A stretch of DNA of 64,000 nucleotides from the NCBI RefSeq assembly GCF_027596085.1, contig NC_072467.1, positions 13,447,976 through 13,511,975 of the forward strand, in the 5' to 3' direction. Positions within the stretch are counted from its first letter, which is position 1. Each line of letters starts with the position of its first letter. Made by a program: the position numbers and the translations under genes. Below are positions 13,378-51,880 of this stretch, piece after piece. Origin of the DNA: Anoplopoma fimbria (taxonomy: Eukaryota > Chordata > Actinopteri > Perciformes > Anoplopomatidae). The notes beneath the pieces are model-generated. The model had not been told where the DNA came from, ran no database searches, and saw only the letters and a program-made list of their open reading frames with translations.

Positions 13378-13734
13378 GACTTACAATAAGTAAAGTCAAT
13401 AAAGTAAACGATAATAAATACGAATTATTATCATTGTCTCTGTTTTGTTGTGTACTCTGCTCAGTAAATAAATAATAGACCAGAAAACAGTATTTTCAGT
13501 CATGTTTAGTTTCCAATGACAAATAATTATTAATTATAATTGCTCATTATCACTTCTGATATATTAAATCTTCTTGATTTTTTAGTTTTTCATGCTATGG
13601 TACATATTTTATTTCCTATTTTACTGCACTATTATATTTTTTGTATGTTTTACTTTGATCAATTTATTCAGTGTTGTATTTCATCTATTTATTTATTTTT
13701 CTTAGCCTTTGGCGTGCATTAGACTCTTCATCTT

Positions 13735-13845
13735 TCCATTTTTGTCTTGTTTCTGTGTTGTCAGGCATTTGTAAAGCACTTTTAATTACATTTGATTTGT
13801 TTGAAAGGTGCTTTATATAAAACACTTGTTTGAATAAAGTGACAA
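13735..13845 (+). mobile_element. LINE 3'-end fragment
   Basis: CATTTGTAAAGCACTTTTAA and GGTGCTTTATATAAAACAC followed by AATAAAG resemble the 3' ends of fish LINEs. Confidence 0.5.
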
Positions 13846-14075
13846 GGGAAAAGAGTAAATAATGGTTATTATGAAGTGTCACATGAGAGCAGAATTAATT
13901 TATTCTGGTTCCCTCATCAGTTCAAACTAACAGAGGCAGAACTGCTCAATATTTGATACCACAGTTAACCACGTGTGTGTTGGTGGATTATACAATTTTT
14001 TGTTACAAAAAATTATTATTATTGCTCATTTAATCCCAAATAATTAACATAAAGAGACATTTTTTTTGCTCTCAG

Positions 14076-14884
14076 GTGGTGTGAACTACTTCATTGATCA
14101 TCCTGCACAAGATGGCCTCCCTGAAGTCTTCAGGATCGCCTTTGACCACGAAGGTAATCTCCCAATCCAGGTCTCTTCTGATGAGGAAGGTGAGGTTGAG
14201 GTTGTCGTTGAGGGTGCAGGTCAGGTCCGCTTAGCTGTCGTGGATGCAGGTGAGTTTATTCCCTTACTCCCCTCTGATGATGAAGACGCCTTGTCGGACT
14301 GGGAGGGTGAAGATTCTGGATACGACTCCATGTACGAGGATGGGGAGGAGGAAGAGGAAGAACAGGATGAAATGGAAGATGACATCAGACCTCTCTCCCC
14401 AGCCCAGCGGTTACCAACTTTTTGGCAGGAAGTGCAATGGTTGCTGTGTCCTGATGGTCCCCTCCCTGCTGGCCCTCCTTTGTCCATCCCCAGCTTTGGT
14501 GTTCGTCAACGTCCCGAGGAACGTCCACCCTCACTCTTTCAACGGTCAGAAGACTCCGCTCCCTCAACCTCAGGCCCCGGATCCCCAACGAAGAGGAGTA
14601 GGGAAGAGGACTGTACGGAGCAGGTAAGTGTGAAGAGGCAGAGGAACCATGAGGACAGCCATGAGGAGGCAGCACCCTCGACTTCAGGCCTCGGATCCTC
14701 CACGACCGGGAGCAGAGAAGAGGACCACAGGTGGTCAGCGCCCCCCACTTCAGGCCTCGGATCCTCCACGACTGGGAGCAGAGAAGAGGACCACAGGTGG
14801 TCAGCGCCCCCCACTTCAGGCCTCGGATCCTCTAAGAAGAGAAGCAGGAAGAGGACTACAGGGAGTGAGCACCCTCAACTTTAG
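14076..14884 (+). CDS. exon 2 open reading frame of the unrecognised gene
   Basis: This is a 269-codon open stretch after an acceptor (TTTTTTTTGCTCTCAG). The first bases GT complete a codon begun in exon 1. Visible parts are an N-terminal segment with VFRIAFDHEGNLPIQ, a Glu/Val-rich stretch and a D/E-rich tract at about residues 70-110. After these come RPLSPAQRLPTFWQEVQWLL, then KRSREED and SVKRQRN basic clusters, then APSTSGLGSSTTGSREEDHR repeats. A strong internal donor, GAGCAG|GTAAGT at about 14622, could shorten the exon. Bias and length make chance unlikely, but whether it is still translated is uncertain given the upstream donor. Confidence 0.6.
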
Positions 14885-15045
14885 ACCTCGGATCTTCCAC
14901 GACCAGGAGCAGAGAAGGGGACTACAGGGAGTCACCACCTTCCACTTCAGGCCTTGAATCCTCTACGAAGAAGACCAGGAAAGAGGACCACAGGTGGTCA
15001 GCGCCCTCCACTTCAGGTCTCGGATCCTCCCCAACCAGAAGATAC
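14682..15045 (+). repeat. 66-bp tandem repeat array in coding exon
   Basis: Units start at 14682, 14748, 14814, 14879, 14945 and 15011, each near CTTCAGGCCTCGGATCCTC. The period is 66 bp except for one 65-bp unit, whose missing base (GCAGAGAAGAGG to GCAGGAAGAGG) causes the frameshift. Each unit encodes 22 residues of the type APPTSGLGSSTTGSREEDHR plus WS. A more diverged unit can be seen near 14570. Confidence 0.9.
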
Positions 15046-15446
15046 TGGCAGTGGGCTGAAGACAGTGACTCGGATTGACTGCCTTGTTTGCGAAAAACTT
15101 TGGATCTGGAAGGACTGATCAGGCCCCAGACAGCTGTCCCAAGCATCTAGCGGAGTTGGCCATGGGAAGCATCTTCCACCAGTTTTTTATTATTTATTTT
15201 TAACAAGGTTGTAGATGCTGACACCAAAGATAAGTTCACAATGAATTGTTGTTATTTGGTTATGTCTTTGTTTTTATAAAGTATGGCTAATGCAGACAAA
15301 GGTAAGTCGACACTTACCACTAATCACTTACCATATTACTTCACTCTCTTTTTTTTTTTAAGTTATTTTGAGGTTAAGTTAGGTGTCTGAACCAGACAGA
15401 GAAAGTAATAATTACTAACGTTAAGAAAAGTCTCTTTTACTTACAG

Positions 15447-15533
15447 GTATCGATGGCTGTAACAGACCTTCAGGGTCATACACAGCGTACAAAGCGGTAT
15501 CAATGGCTGTAACAGACCTTCAGGGTCATACAC
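15447..15533 (+). repeat. 50-bp tandem duplication
   Basis: GTATCGATGGCTGTAACAGA at 15447 recurs as GTATCAATGGCTGTAACAGA at 15497. The shared part (37 bases) runs on through CCTTCAGGGTCATACAC with one mismatch. Confidence 0.85.
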
Positions 15534-15676
15534 GCTGCACCAACAGTGGAGGACTCCGGAGCATCCACGGTTTCCTTGACGACCGAGGAGATGTGTAAGC
15601 TGCAGACCAGATGAGAAGGATGGAGGACTACAGGACCAGATGGAGAGTGGCGGTCGCCTCTCTTTCCGTGGGCTAG
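15447..15676 (+). other. possible third exon of the unrecognised gene
   Basis: The segment is bounded by TTTTACTTACAG and a GCTAG|GTAAGT donor. Upstream exon 2 could end at the strong donor ACAAAG|GTAAGT (15301/15302). No long conserved frame was seen, so this may be 3' UTR. It opens with a 50-bp tandem duplication. The call rests on splice signals only. Confidence 0.35.
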
Positions 15677-15721
15677 GTAAGTTATCCCCTTCTACTCCCC
15701 TAAGACTACAGAAAAAGTAGT

Positions 15722-16316
15722 GATACCGTAACGGGTGGTGTGTGGACCCAAGTGCAGTACGACCAGGAGACAGAGTAAAGTTCAGGAGCTTTATTCAAAG
15801 CGGAACAAACAGGCAGGAGATAACTCACGGGTTATATTCCACTCTAGAGAGCACTGATCCGTCAGCGGAGCAGGCAGACAAAAACCAAAAGGAGCAAAGG
15901 CAAATCTCGTGGTCAGGGACAGAAGGCTGAGTCGGTTAACCGGGGCAGAGGCAAGGTAGGAATACCGTGGTCTGGGACGGAAGGCTGAGTCAGTTACCGG
16001 GGCAGAGGCAAGGCGGAGAAGTCCAAACAAGGGGGGTCGGCAACGGGAAATCAGTCCGGGGAATAACGCTGGAAGGTCTGGCATAATGCGGAGAACGATC
16101 TGGCAGTGAGTGTGTGTGAGACTGGGGTTTAAATACTGCAGGGTGTAGGTGCAGCAGAGTGAGCAGGTGAGAGTGATTGTGCGTGGCAGACAGGTGCACT
16201 GCATGAGGCTGATTAGGTGAGTGAGGGAGGGTGTGGTAAGAGAGCGGGGGCTGGGCTGTGAGCTGAGAGAAATAGACAGAGTGCAGGAAGAGTGAACAGG
16301 CGTGACTGTGACAGAT
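15722..16316. repeat. interspersed repeat, class not determined
   Basis: This GC-richer block runs from about GTAACGGGTGGTGTGTGGAC to GTGACTGTGACAG. It contains TTCAGGAGCTTTATTC and an internal 58-bp tandem duplication (GTGGTCAGGGACAGAAGGCT at 15909, variant at 15967). The text resembles a common teleost interspersed repeat from memory. No ORF or clear terminal repeats were identified. It appears inserted in the intron between the possible third and fourth exons. Confidence 0.5.
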
Positions 16317-16411
16317 ACAAGTTATTTTTGTATATGTGGATTATATTTATTATAGGAGCTGTTGTATAGTTGAGTCCTAAAGTTTTCATCCCTTGTGTTT
16401 GTGTTTCATAG

Positions 16412-16921
16412 GGCAGGACTCCTCTGTGCACGTTTCACTGTGTGTGTGTGTGTGTGTGTGTGGGGCAGACCACTGAACCACTCTCAGCACCCTAATGAGT
16501 CCCCCTGCCCATCACCCCAACCACCGACACCGACCGCTCCGCCAACCAGCCGGGAGGACGAGGAGCGTCCTGTCCCCACCAGCACAGAGGACGTTGTTTG
16601 TCTCCATCTGCTTCTCCTGTGCTGGTGGGTTTGTGAAGCTCCTCACACACACACAGGAAGCTGTCGACACCTCTTTGCATGTGCGCTCAGAAATCAAGAA
16701 AGAGACAGAACACTCTGGCTAAATGAGAACATTAATTCTAAAAGTTTTAAGTTTGTTACAGAGAATACAGTTTTAGTGTAAACTGTATTTACAATGTGTA
16801 TCTCCTGAATGTGCAATACATGTAAGACAAACTTTCTAAATTTCTCTTTATATTAGAAACTGTGTCCCAATATATATATAATTCAGAAATCTGATGATGT
16901 GTGACATCTTAATTAAATAAA
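16412..16921 (+). other. possible terminal exon of the unrecognised gene
   Basis: The acceptor is GTGTTTCATAG at 16411, and AATAAA lies at 16916-16921. It includes a short (TG)n and a Pro/Ser/Glu-rich open stretch (PPTSREDEERPVPTSTEDVV). The composition resembles exon 2, but the frame cannot be connected. It could be coding or 3' UTR. Confidence 0.3.
16439..16462 (+). repeat. (TG)n microsatellite
   Basis: Short uninterrupted TG run. Confidence 0.9.
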
Positions 16922-18750
16922 TATTGTGCAAATTACGATCAATGTCTTTAGATTTTTATTTGACTCAAAGGTATAAATCTCATTAATGTTAAGTAGTATA
17001 TATGATGCTTATATCATTACATGTTGAAATTAATAAATATTTAGATTTCTGCCCGTATCATACAGTGTAATTCTTCCCAATTTTATTCATACTAAATAAC
17101 AATTAATTTAGTTATTTCCTCATCCAATCTAATCCTATATGAGAATCCAGGTGATTACCAAAGATATTACAAGTCAACCTGTGGAGAACAAGTAACAATG
17201 GTAGCACCATTTTTCCGTCAAGTAACAGTTTTGGAATGTGCTACATCAATACACCTATGACAATTTAAAATAAAGAAGGATTCACTGCTGCTCTTCAGTC
17301 AACACTTACTAATGGTTCTCCATGATTTTAACTCTTTCCTACTTTACTTCTACCATGTCATTACTTTGCCACTTTTGCTGGAATGGTATACTATTTTTTT
17401 GCATTATGAGATGAAGAATCACATCTTTTTCCACACTCATCAAATCACTGTGATTAGTGACCCTTTATTCCATGTGTGGAAGCATCTGCATTTGTTATGT
17501 TTCTACGCTCATTTTTCTTCTCCATACATTTTTCATCAGTCTTTGGTTGTGCTATGTATCCTCATGTGTTTTAATAAAATATGCAGAGAGTATTTTCAGG
17601 TAACTACTGGTATTTTACTGGAAACATTTGTAATGGATGTTCTTAGTTTTCATCTGATTTATTAATGGTTATGAGCTTGGGCTTCCTGTTTTTTGAGTAA
17701 TGGTTAGCAACACGACACAATTATTCTACCATGGTCACGCGGCAACAAGTAGAATTTTTTTTTTTACCATCAACTCACAAATCGCAAATGGCCATGGGAG
17801 TTCAGCAGAGCAGCAGGTGACCTCTCTCTCCCTGCCACTGACCTCTGTGACTGTTGACTTGACATTGACAACAATGGTGCGGCAAAGTTCGACTCCATCT
17901 GTGTCCTTGTGCAGGTTTTTCAAGTGGAAACGCCCACTCAGCTGTGAGCAAACAGCAGTGGGGTAGTCGATAAAGGTTATGATTAATGTGAACGCTAGCA
18001 CTAGCTAAGTCAACATTAGCTGTGCTAAATCTGGGAATAACAAAAGAGTCAGTTTGTTTTTTTGGAACTGTTGTATGCATACTGGAGACGGGTGGCACTG
18101 AAGACAGCGGTTTAACGAATTCAGTTCTGGTAAGGCGACTGTTGAAAAAAGTCCCATTTTGAAAGAAAAGTCTATTTATTTCAGGGTATGCTATATTTAG
18201 AATATTTTCCTCACTGTACCTTGCTGTCAGACAGCAGTTACATCTGGCGGAGGGAAGCTGTATCCATTACATCGCTCTCTAATCACAGCCAGTAGACTCC
18301 ATTGACAAAAACAGTTATTTCACAGTGTGGAAGACAGGTTACTTGTGAACCAACTCTTTGGATTGTTTGGTTTGTGTTATTGTGTGATTGTTCAATCCAA
18401 AATAACATGGCATCCACATCAGTACATTGCTTAGCTTCCAACACAGTTCTTCTATCTGCTTCTCTAAATTGGGAGCGTAACAACCAAAGTTACTGTTGGT
18501 GATACACACTGAATGAATAAGGATATATTTATATATGTATGTGTGGCACCCTGGACATTTGAATGGCTACAATTATTTGCAGGATTGTTAATGTATTAGT
18601 GTGTGTTATTAACTTGTCCCCCACACCATTATTTTCTGGTTATTATAATTTAAAACGCTTTGTGTTACTTCTAAACTAACCTGCTTTCACTTTAAGTAAT
18701 CGGAGGGCGAAAATCACTTTCGCCAATAGGGGGCAGTAGCGGCTTTTGTA
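16922..18750. other. non-coding, nothing recognised
   Basis: A 117-codon open frame at 17312-17665 is Phe/Leu/His-rich AT-driven sequence without a domain. Confidence 0.5.
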
Positions 18751-18868
18751 TGGTAGTGACGCTGTAATTCTTAAGAGAAGCAAGTTAGTGAAGCCGTAAG
18801 AAAGGACAGTCAGGATAGCGGCAGTGAAAGATATTCACTTGAGACTGTCTTTTTGTTTGTATTTACAG
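18751..18868 (+). repeat. 118-bp direct repeat, first copy
   Basis: It matches 19228-19345 without gaps, with four mismatches. It ends in TTTGTATTTACAG, followed here by GTGAGA, so the end looks like an exon/donor or an acceptor. Confidence 0.9.
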
Positions 18869-19227
18869 GTGAGAGAAGTACACAAGCGTCATATACATTA
18901 TGTTAAGTTCGCTCGCTTTTGCGGTGCCATGTTTTCATGTTTATGAAGTGTTTATTGTTGACATATAAGGCAGCTAACTAAAGCTAGCATCAGTAGCTAA
19001 ACTAAGAATGTCGAGCCCGCTAGCTCTTTGGCGCCAGTGTGACGTCACTAACCTAGCTGTATAATTGCATTGTTCCATGCAGGCTCGTACACAGATAAAT
19101 GTTTTGTCCTGTGCTGGTGATAAGCAGTGCTTTATTAGTTATGTTAAGCTGTACATTTTAGGTTGTGTATTTATATTTTGTTTAACCTAATTACAGTTGT
19201 ATTTAGATAGTTTCACTGATGTATGTT

Positions 19228-19345
19228 TGGCAGTGACACTGTAATTCTTAAGAGAAGCAAGTTAGTGAAGCCGTAAGAAAGGACAGTCAGGATAGCGGCA
19301 GTGAAAGATATTCACTCGAGACTGTCTTTTTGTTTGTATTCACAG
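19228..19345 (+). repeat. 118-bp direct repeat, second copy
   Basis: It lies 477 bp downstream of the first copy. It ends TTTGTATTCACAG and is followed by AATTAAAA, so the donor-like GTGAGA is absent. Confidence 0.9.
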
Positions 19346-22300
19346 AATTAAAAACTCATCTGGCGACTGAATGGAAATTGTCATCATTCAGTGTGTAACA
19401 TATGTACCAACGTCATCATGCAGAGAAAGTTTTTAGAAGTGTTTGGAGAAAATGCATGTTGTCGCAAAAAAACAAACATATTTAGACCAAAATTTGAATG
19501 TTTGGATTTGAATATATAAGGGAACATCACTGGGAAGCTCAAAATGATTTAAAAACCTTTAAAATAAAGCACCCGCCCTTTAACTACCTTGAATGTAGAA
19601 GTGAATGCGAAGTGGCCTTTTACTTCAGAAGAAAAATGCCTTTAAAGTTCTTGGTTTTCAGATCAGCTGCAGGTTATTGAGGAGCACAATTCAACTGACA
19701 AAATATAGAGTAGCCTGTGGCACAGCTACTCAACCTTTCCTCAGTTTTCAGGAGGCTCATCTGGCTCTGAGCGCCACATAGCAGCCATCACAAGAGGAGC
19801 ACAAAATATCCACGGAGCGACACACACCTCCCCAAAAGTGGTTGGCAGCAGCTTTAGTAGAGGTAAATCAGGTGGCCAAATTTGGCACCATGTGCAACCT
19901 GAGGGCGCCTCGCTGAGGGATCACGTCTAGCGCCTGTTGATGAGTCTGATTACAGCCAAGAAATCCACTTTGTCTTCACTAATGCCCCTTCACTTCGGAA
20001 TGGGGCCCTGATTCCTCAGCGATCTGTGGGACCGTGAATCTAACTGACTGATTAATACCATCAGCAGAAATACTGTCTCCTCATTCTCGGTTTTATCCTC
20101 AGCGGTATCGTCCTGGAAGCACTTTCCAGCTCCCCCCGGTGCCTTTGTGCACTCTGAAAATTGAAGTGTCATCCCACTGTATTTGTAACAAGGAGAGCCT
20201 CAGACGGAATATTGCACATCACTCAAGACTCCACATCGCATGCTGCCACTGCTTTATGTCTCTCTGTTGGGCTCAGCTATCTCCCGCCTAGAGAGTCTTG
20301 TTCCGGATGTCCTCCCTGTATTGTCATACTCTCAACCTCCCAGACAACATGGGAAATCTTGTTGAATGGCTTTATTTGAAAAAAGAACACATTATTCATT
20401 TTTTGCTTCATCGATTTGGCAAGGGTATTCGTTGGGGGGCTGAAATAACGGATTACAGTGTGAGGGGTTATTACAGGTCAAACAGCAAAGTGCCTCTTCA
20501 GAACGTCTCTTGCAGCCAAGACAAAAGCCTTTTTTTGTCTTTGAACATGACCCATTGCCGTGAAGATAAGACACACCAACAAAAATTGTGGAAACATGTA
20601 GACAGCACATTTTCAGTGTTGTGCTTTCATGTTAAAGGCTATGCATGTTCCCACACGTGCATCTGCTGTAAGATTATTGTTCCGGATTCTGAGGTCACTT
20701 CCCTTTTGTTCATTCATATGATCATAGTTAGTTCTTTCCTTTTTTTAAATTGTCACTTGCCTCTTTTTCTGGTTTCAGAACACTTCACTTCTAGCCTTTG
20801 TGTGTTTTCCCGCCAGTTTTGGTTGTCTGCCCCACCCCGCTCAGCTTCACCTGTCCCTCGTTAGCCCCAGTAGTCGCTTCAATTTCTGATCACCTGTTCC
20901 CACTTACCCGATCACCTAAGGCTTAAAGATGCACCTATACATATTTTTCTATAAACAATGGATTAAATACTGAAGTGCAATGTAAATGGGGCTTATTGGG
21001 GACAAATCCACCGAGAATTATGACAACATGGTTTCTCAACAGTCTCGACCGTCCATGCATCAAGCAGCAGCAGTGCCTGTATTTAAGTGAAATTGATGAT
21101 GTAACCAGCAGTACGCTACCTGCCCAGCACCAAACTGCATGCAAGACAAAGTTAGCGACTAGCTGCTGAACAAAATGGACCTTTCAGCAGCTAAGGAGCC
21201 AGATATTTCCCCTGAGGAGGCTTACATTCGACAACTGCTTGCTAAATGTACCCAATCTACGAGGTGATTATGTCAATGAACCCGAATCACCACTCCAAGA
21301 TTAAAAAAAAAAAACTCTTTTCACGAGCAACACCATACACGTGGACGTTTTGCCTTTAGGCATCTCTGGCCCCATGGGGTCCCATCTCTGTTGTCCTCAT
21401 TGAAGGTGTGTGTGTGTGTTGTCAGTAGCTCTTCATATGTCTTTCAATCACAGCGGTGGGTCGGGAGAACTCACAGCACAGGTGTAAGGTGGGGGGGCAA
21501 AAGGCCTGAGGGGTGTTTGTGTGTGTGTTCATACCTCTCCGTCTCATTCAATCTCTCAAACTCTTTCTCAAACATTTGCCCACATATCCCATAAAAACAT
21601 TCCATACTGGATATATATATATATAGAGAGAGAGAAATATTTATTAGTAACATCTGAATGGACAATTTACACAGTCTGCCTTAAGTTCATAATACATCTT
21701 GAGTTTACACTTTGATTAGTATCTCACAACAGAAGAGAGATTTCAAAAAAGACTCACAGAAAAATGATGCATGCACTGTACCCTACAAACACGGAAGAAA
21801 CTCTCATTGTTAATTGTGACAGTGTCCAATACAAAGACATAAACAATACTGGCATTAGTTTGAATTTCAAAAAACAAACACTGGCTTTATTAAAACAACT
21901 GCAGGGTGTGGTCTAAACAAATAACATTAAGTCCCGTTACAGGTAGATTTCGTGGTCATTTCATGTCAAGGGAAAGACAAAGGAAAGATTCTGAGCCATC
22001 TTTTTTTTTTTTTGGGGGTGACAAAGCCCCCGTCAAAAAGGCACAAACACACTGGTTTGATTATGTAAGCCATTAAAAAAGGTTTTCTGAAGAGGGCAGA
22101 CCTTCATCTGCAACATTTAGGGAAATTTAGGGAAAAGAGCGTGGTTGGCATTAACTTACCAATGACTCCTGTGCCTAGCAAGCGATAAATGAGGGTTGTG
22201 TTGACTAACAACTGACAAAAAAAATTGACTGACCAAGCGTCCGCTTTGGAATTGAAAGTGAGATCTGCAACCATCAGGGAATATTCAGTTCTTCTTAAAC

Positions 22301-23772
22301 TTCTTTCTTCTTAAACACGTCAACATTTCTAAGTTGGGGTGAAAATAACAAGCAGTCACACTATCAGAATTACCATTTTACAAATGCCATTTCTTGTCAC
22401 TACTCTTAATTATAGACAATAATTTGAAACAATTATCTGATAAAACATACAATTGATTAAAAAAATCTCCACAGTAATATCCCATTTCAGTGTATAGGTA
22501 CTACCTCCTGATTGGGCGGTGGCCCATTCCAGTAACCTTAACCATTACAGTATCATCGTAGTCATCAAATATAATGCTCAAGTCGTAAAACAACAGAATT
22601 ATCCTTTAACTCTGAACCCAAAAATATCACTGTCTACATTTACATACAAACTAATATTCCACCTTGATAGGGGTCATGTGAACAGCATACTCCGTTTGGA
22701 AATTCTGAATTAGGTCTTTTTCCCAATGTTTGCTTTTCCAATTCTGAAATGTGGGATATGCAGGGGTTTTAGGAACATTCTGTGGAAACGTATACAGCAC
22801 ATATGTTCCCTGTGTCATTCCATTTTATTACACAAAACTTAATTTCTGAACTTATTTGTTTGGTTTTCTTTGTATGTATGGATTACTTGGGTTGTTACTG
22901 ACATCTGGTGAACATTTCATGTCAATAGCACCTTTAGAAATATATTTACTGAGAAAAATGGTGACGTGTTCAATACTTATTTTACCCGCTGTATATTCAG
23001 TATTTTGTGCATGTAAACCGTCACTGAGAATTAGCAGAAGTTGTCCTTTAGCCAGAAGAAGTTTCCACTTTCACCAACAGCTGTATTTGCTTAATTTTGA
23101 CCACACCCTGTTAACAAAGTATGACAATTTTAACATGCAGTAAATAAAAAACCCTTTATGTTCCCTCTGTCCGCCGCTTTACACATTCTTGGAGCAAATC
23201 CTCTTCATTTACATCTTTGCAAGAACTGTTCTGTGAGAAAGTTGCTGATAAAGGTAAAACTAAGGCTTCCGCTCAGTAAATCTCCTTTGTTCATGCCTGC
23301 ATGAAACTTTGACGTTCTGAACAAGAATGCCCTGTCCATCATTTCTAACTCTTACTGCATCTATGAAAGCTCATCACTCACACCAATCACAATCACGGCC
23401 TAGAAATGAATGATTTTTGGTCCACAAAACTGCAATTTGTTACAAAAGCTCGACCTGTTCGATAATCTCAATCTGTTGATGCCGTCAGCCACAACTCAAA
23501 TGACAAATGAAAGCACTGTAGTAGTTCAGTTGGAATGTAGTTAAAGTGATATTTTTGGTTGTGAATACACAAGAGGAAAGATAGAAGTGGGGGCTAGCTT
23601 TTGCAGCGGTCTTAGCTCACTAAAGCCTTGTTCAATCTAATGACACACCAGCTTGATTAATGGCTTTTAGCTGATGCTTCTACTGTAGTCACTTGTTAGT
23701 CACACTATATTTTCTAACATTTAAGAAGGACTATCTGCAGGTTCATCATCTATCGTTCTACCACCCTGAGGC
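19346..23772. other. non-coding, nothing recognised
   Basis: The largest open frame, 188 codons at 20298, shows no family motif. This stretch follows the proposed 3' end of syt9 and may hold its 3' UTR. I could not place the polyadenylation site. Confidence 0.45.
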
Positions 23773-23798
23773 TGTGTGTGTGTGTGTGTGTGTGTGTG
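23773..23798 (+). repeat. (TG)n microsatellite
   Basis: A TG run of 26 bases immediately beyond the proposed syt9 stop codon. Confidence 0.9.
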
Positions 23799-23801
23799 CG
23801 G

Positions 23802-50469
<26,668 letters not shown>

Positions 50470-51878
50470 CTAGAGATGGCAGAGTGAGGTGGGGGAGGGG
50501 GGGACTCAATGAACAGTGAACACAGCTTTGCCAGTGAAAAGCACTGGCACAGACAAACCTGGCTCCCCAGGGAGGACAGACTGTGTTTATTCAGAATGCT
50601 AAATGAGAAGGAAAGACTATAAAAAAAATTCACCAGGCTCACCTGACTCAAGTGAATGTAATTTGATTACTCTGATGCATGAGACCCAGTATGTTGTATA
50701 CACAATATAATCTGCATATGATCAAATCCAAACCATTAAAACCCAAAACAATTCTCCACACTAGTCTCACCCTGTCTGTCAATTGCTTTCTATTCTAGTA
50801 CTCCAACATGTAGTTTAGACAAACAAGAAGGATTGCTCCTATGTATTTCACTATATTGTACATGGTTTCTCATGATTGGATGTTTGGACATAAATGGGAC
50901 AACGAAGGACTGAAAAGGTGTTCCGAAGTCGTTTTTTTTCACTCTTTTCATTCAACCATTAATTGTGGTAATGTTCCGCTGTCTTCATTTTTTACTAGAA
51001 GCAGTTTTTCACATCGATCAAACATATGTCTATTTAAAGCTACTACCGTGAATTTTCATTTTGTGTCCATGTTGGCTCTCAGAGAGGAGAAAAAAGTTGA
51101 CCTTCTCATTTATGGTCTTGTTTACTTATGTGGGTTATATAGGGGCATCCATATTACATTGATACTGTTTCATAACTAGTTCCTCACAGTAAATGTACGT
51201 GCTTCTTGCCATCTTCTGTCACTACTTTTTCTAGGTGGCTAGCTATGTAGTAACATGACATCTTCATTCTCAATCCCAAAGAGAGAAAGAGTTACAGAGA
51301 GAGATATGACTGTGCTCTCTGTATCTTTCTCCACCATCGCTTTCTTCTTCAGCTCTCTTTTTCTTTGTTGCTAGTCGTTCTGAATCAGAGTCAACACAGA
51401 AAAAGAACGTCTGAAGTTTTCTTTGTACCCATCGGACTGAGTGTCCTTATTTGGTACAATGCTTTGCATTCTCCATGATACACTGGCCATATCAGTAATA
51501 CTCTAAGCAGCATCCAAGGTAGGTTATTCACATTATGATAAACATGCATTGCTTTAACATTTGTCAGTTGTCATATTCATATTGCATTGCAAATCTATTC
51601 AACAGTGTTTTCCGTTATCATTTGACCTCCCTGCTAAAAGAGCTGAGAGCATCTCTTAATGGGACAGCGGAGAGTGCTCAGGCACAATGTGAGATATGTG
51701 TATGAGCTCAATTATATATGCAATTAGAGTCCAGTCCTTGAGTTCAAAAGAAAGCATTTCCAGTCTTTATGATGAAAATACACAGGGCCCAGTTTCAATT
51801 AGAAACTAATTGAAGAAGAAAAATATGCATCCATATTTCAACTTTTTTTTTTGTATTCTTTCTGAACTATCTCTGAGT
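50470..51878. other. probable syt9 first intron, nothing recognised
   Basis: A 112-codon plus frame at 50841 has no recognised motif. No N-terminal syt9 exon was found. Confidence 0.45.
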
Positions 51879-51880
51879 TA

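Larger units (their letters stand above)
11781..15078 (+). pseudogene. unrecognised two-exon acidic, repeat-tailed protein gene, probably decaying
   Basis: Exon 1 (11781-11859) starts MALSLQLVTVEQLPMGVRHE. Exon 2 follows the acceptor CTCTCAG at 14075 and continues in phase with GVNYFIDHPAQDGLPEVFRI. The expected donor after GAT G reads GGAAGA instead of GTAAGA, so normal splicing is probably lost. The exon 2 product has an N-terminal segment of about 45 residues that looks folded. It is followed by a strongly acidic stretch (EDGEEEEEEQDEMEDD), a Pro/Trp segment (RLPTFWQEVQWLLCPDGPLP), basic KR clusters and 22-residue Ser/Thr-rich repeats. A one-base loss near 14852 shifts the repeat frame and ends it at 14884. 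An older end in another frame, with EDSDSD before the stop at 15078, is still visible. Composition suggests a nuclear, low-complexity protein. I cannot assign a function or family. Confidence 0.55.

Noticed and set aside
14221..15146. Minus-strand and other-frame ORFs opposite exon 2 of the unrecognised gene
   Set aside because: Shadows produced by its GC-rich tandem repeats.
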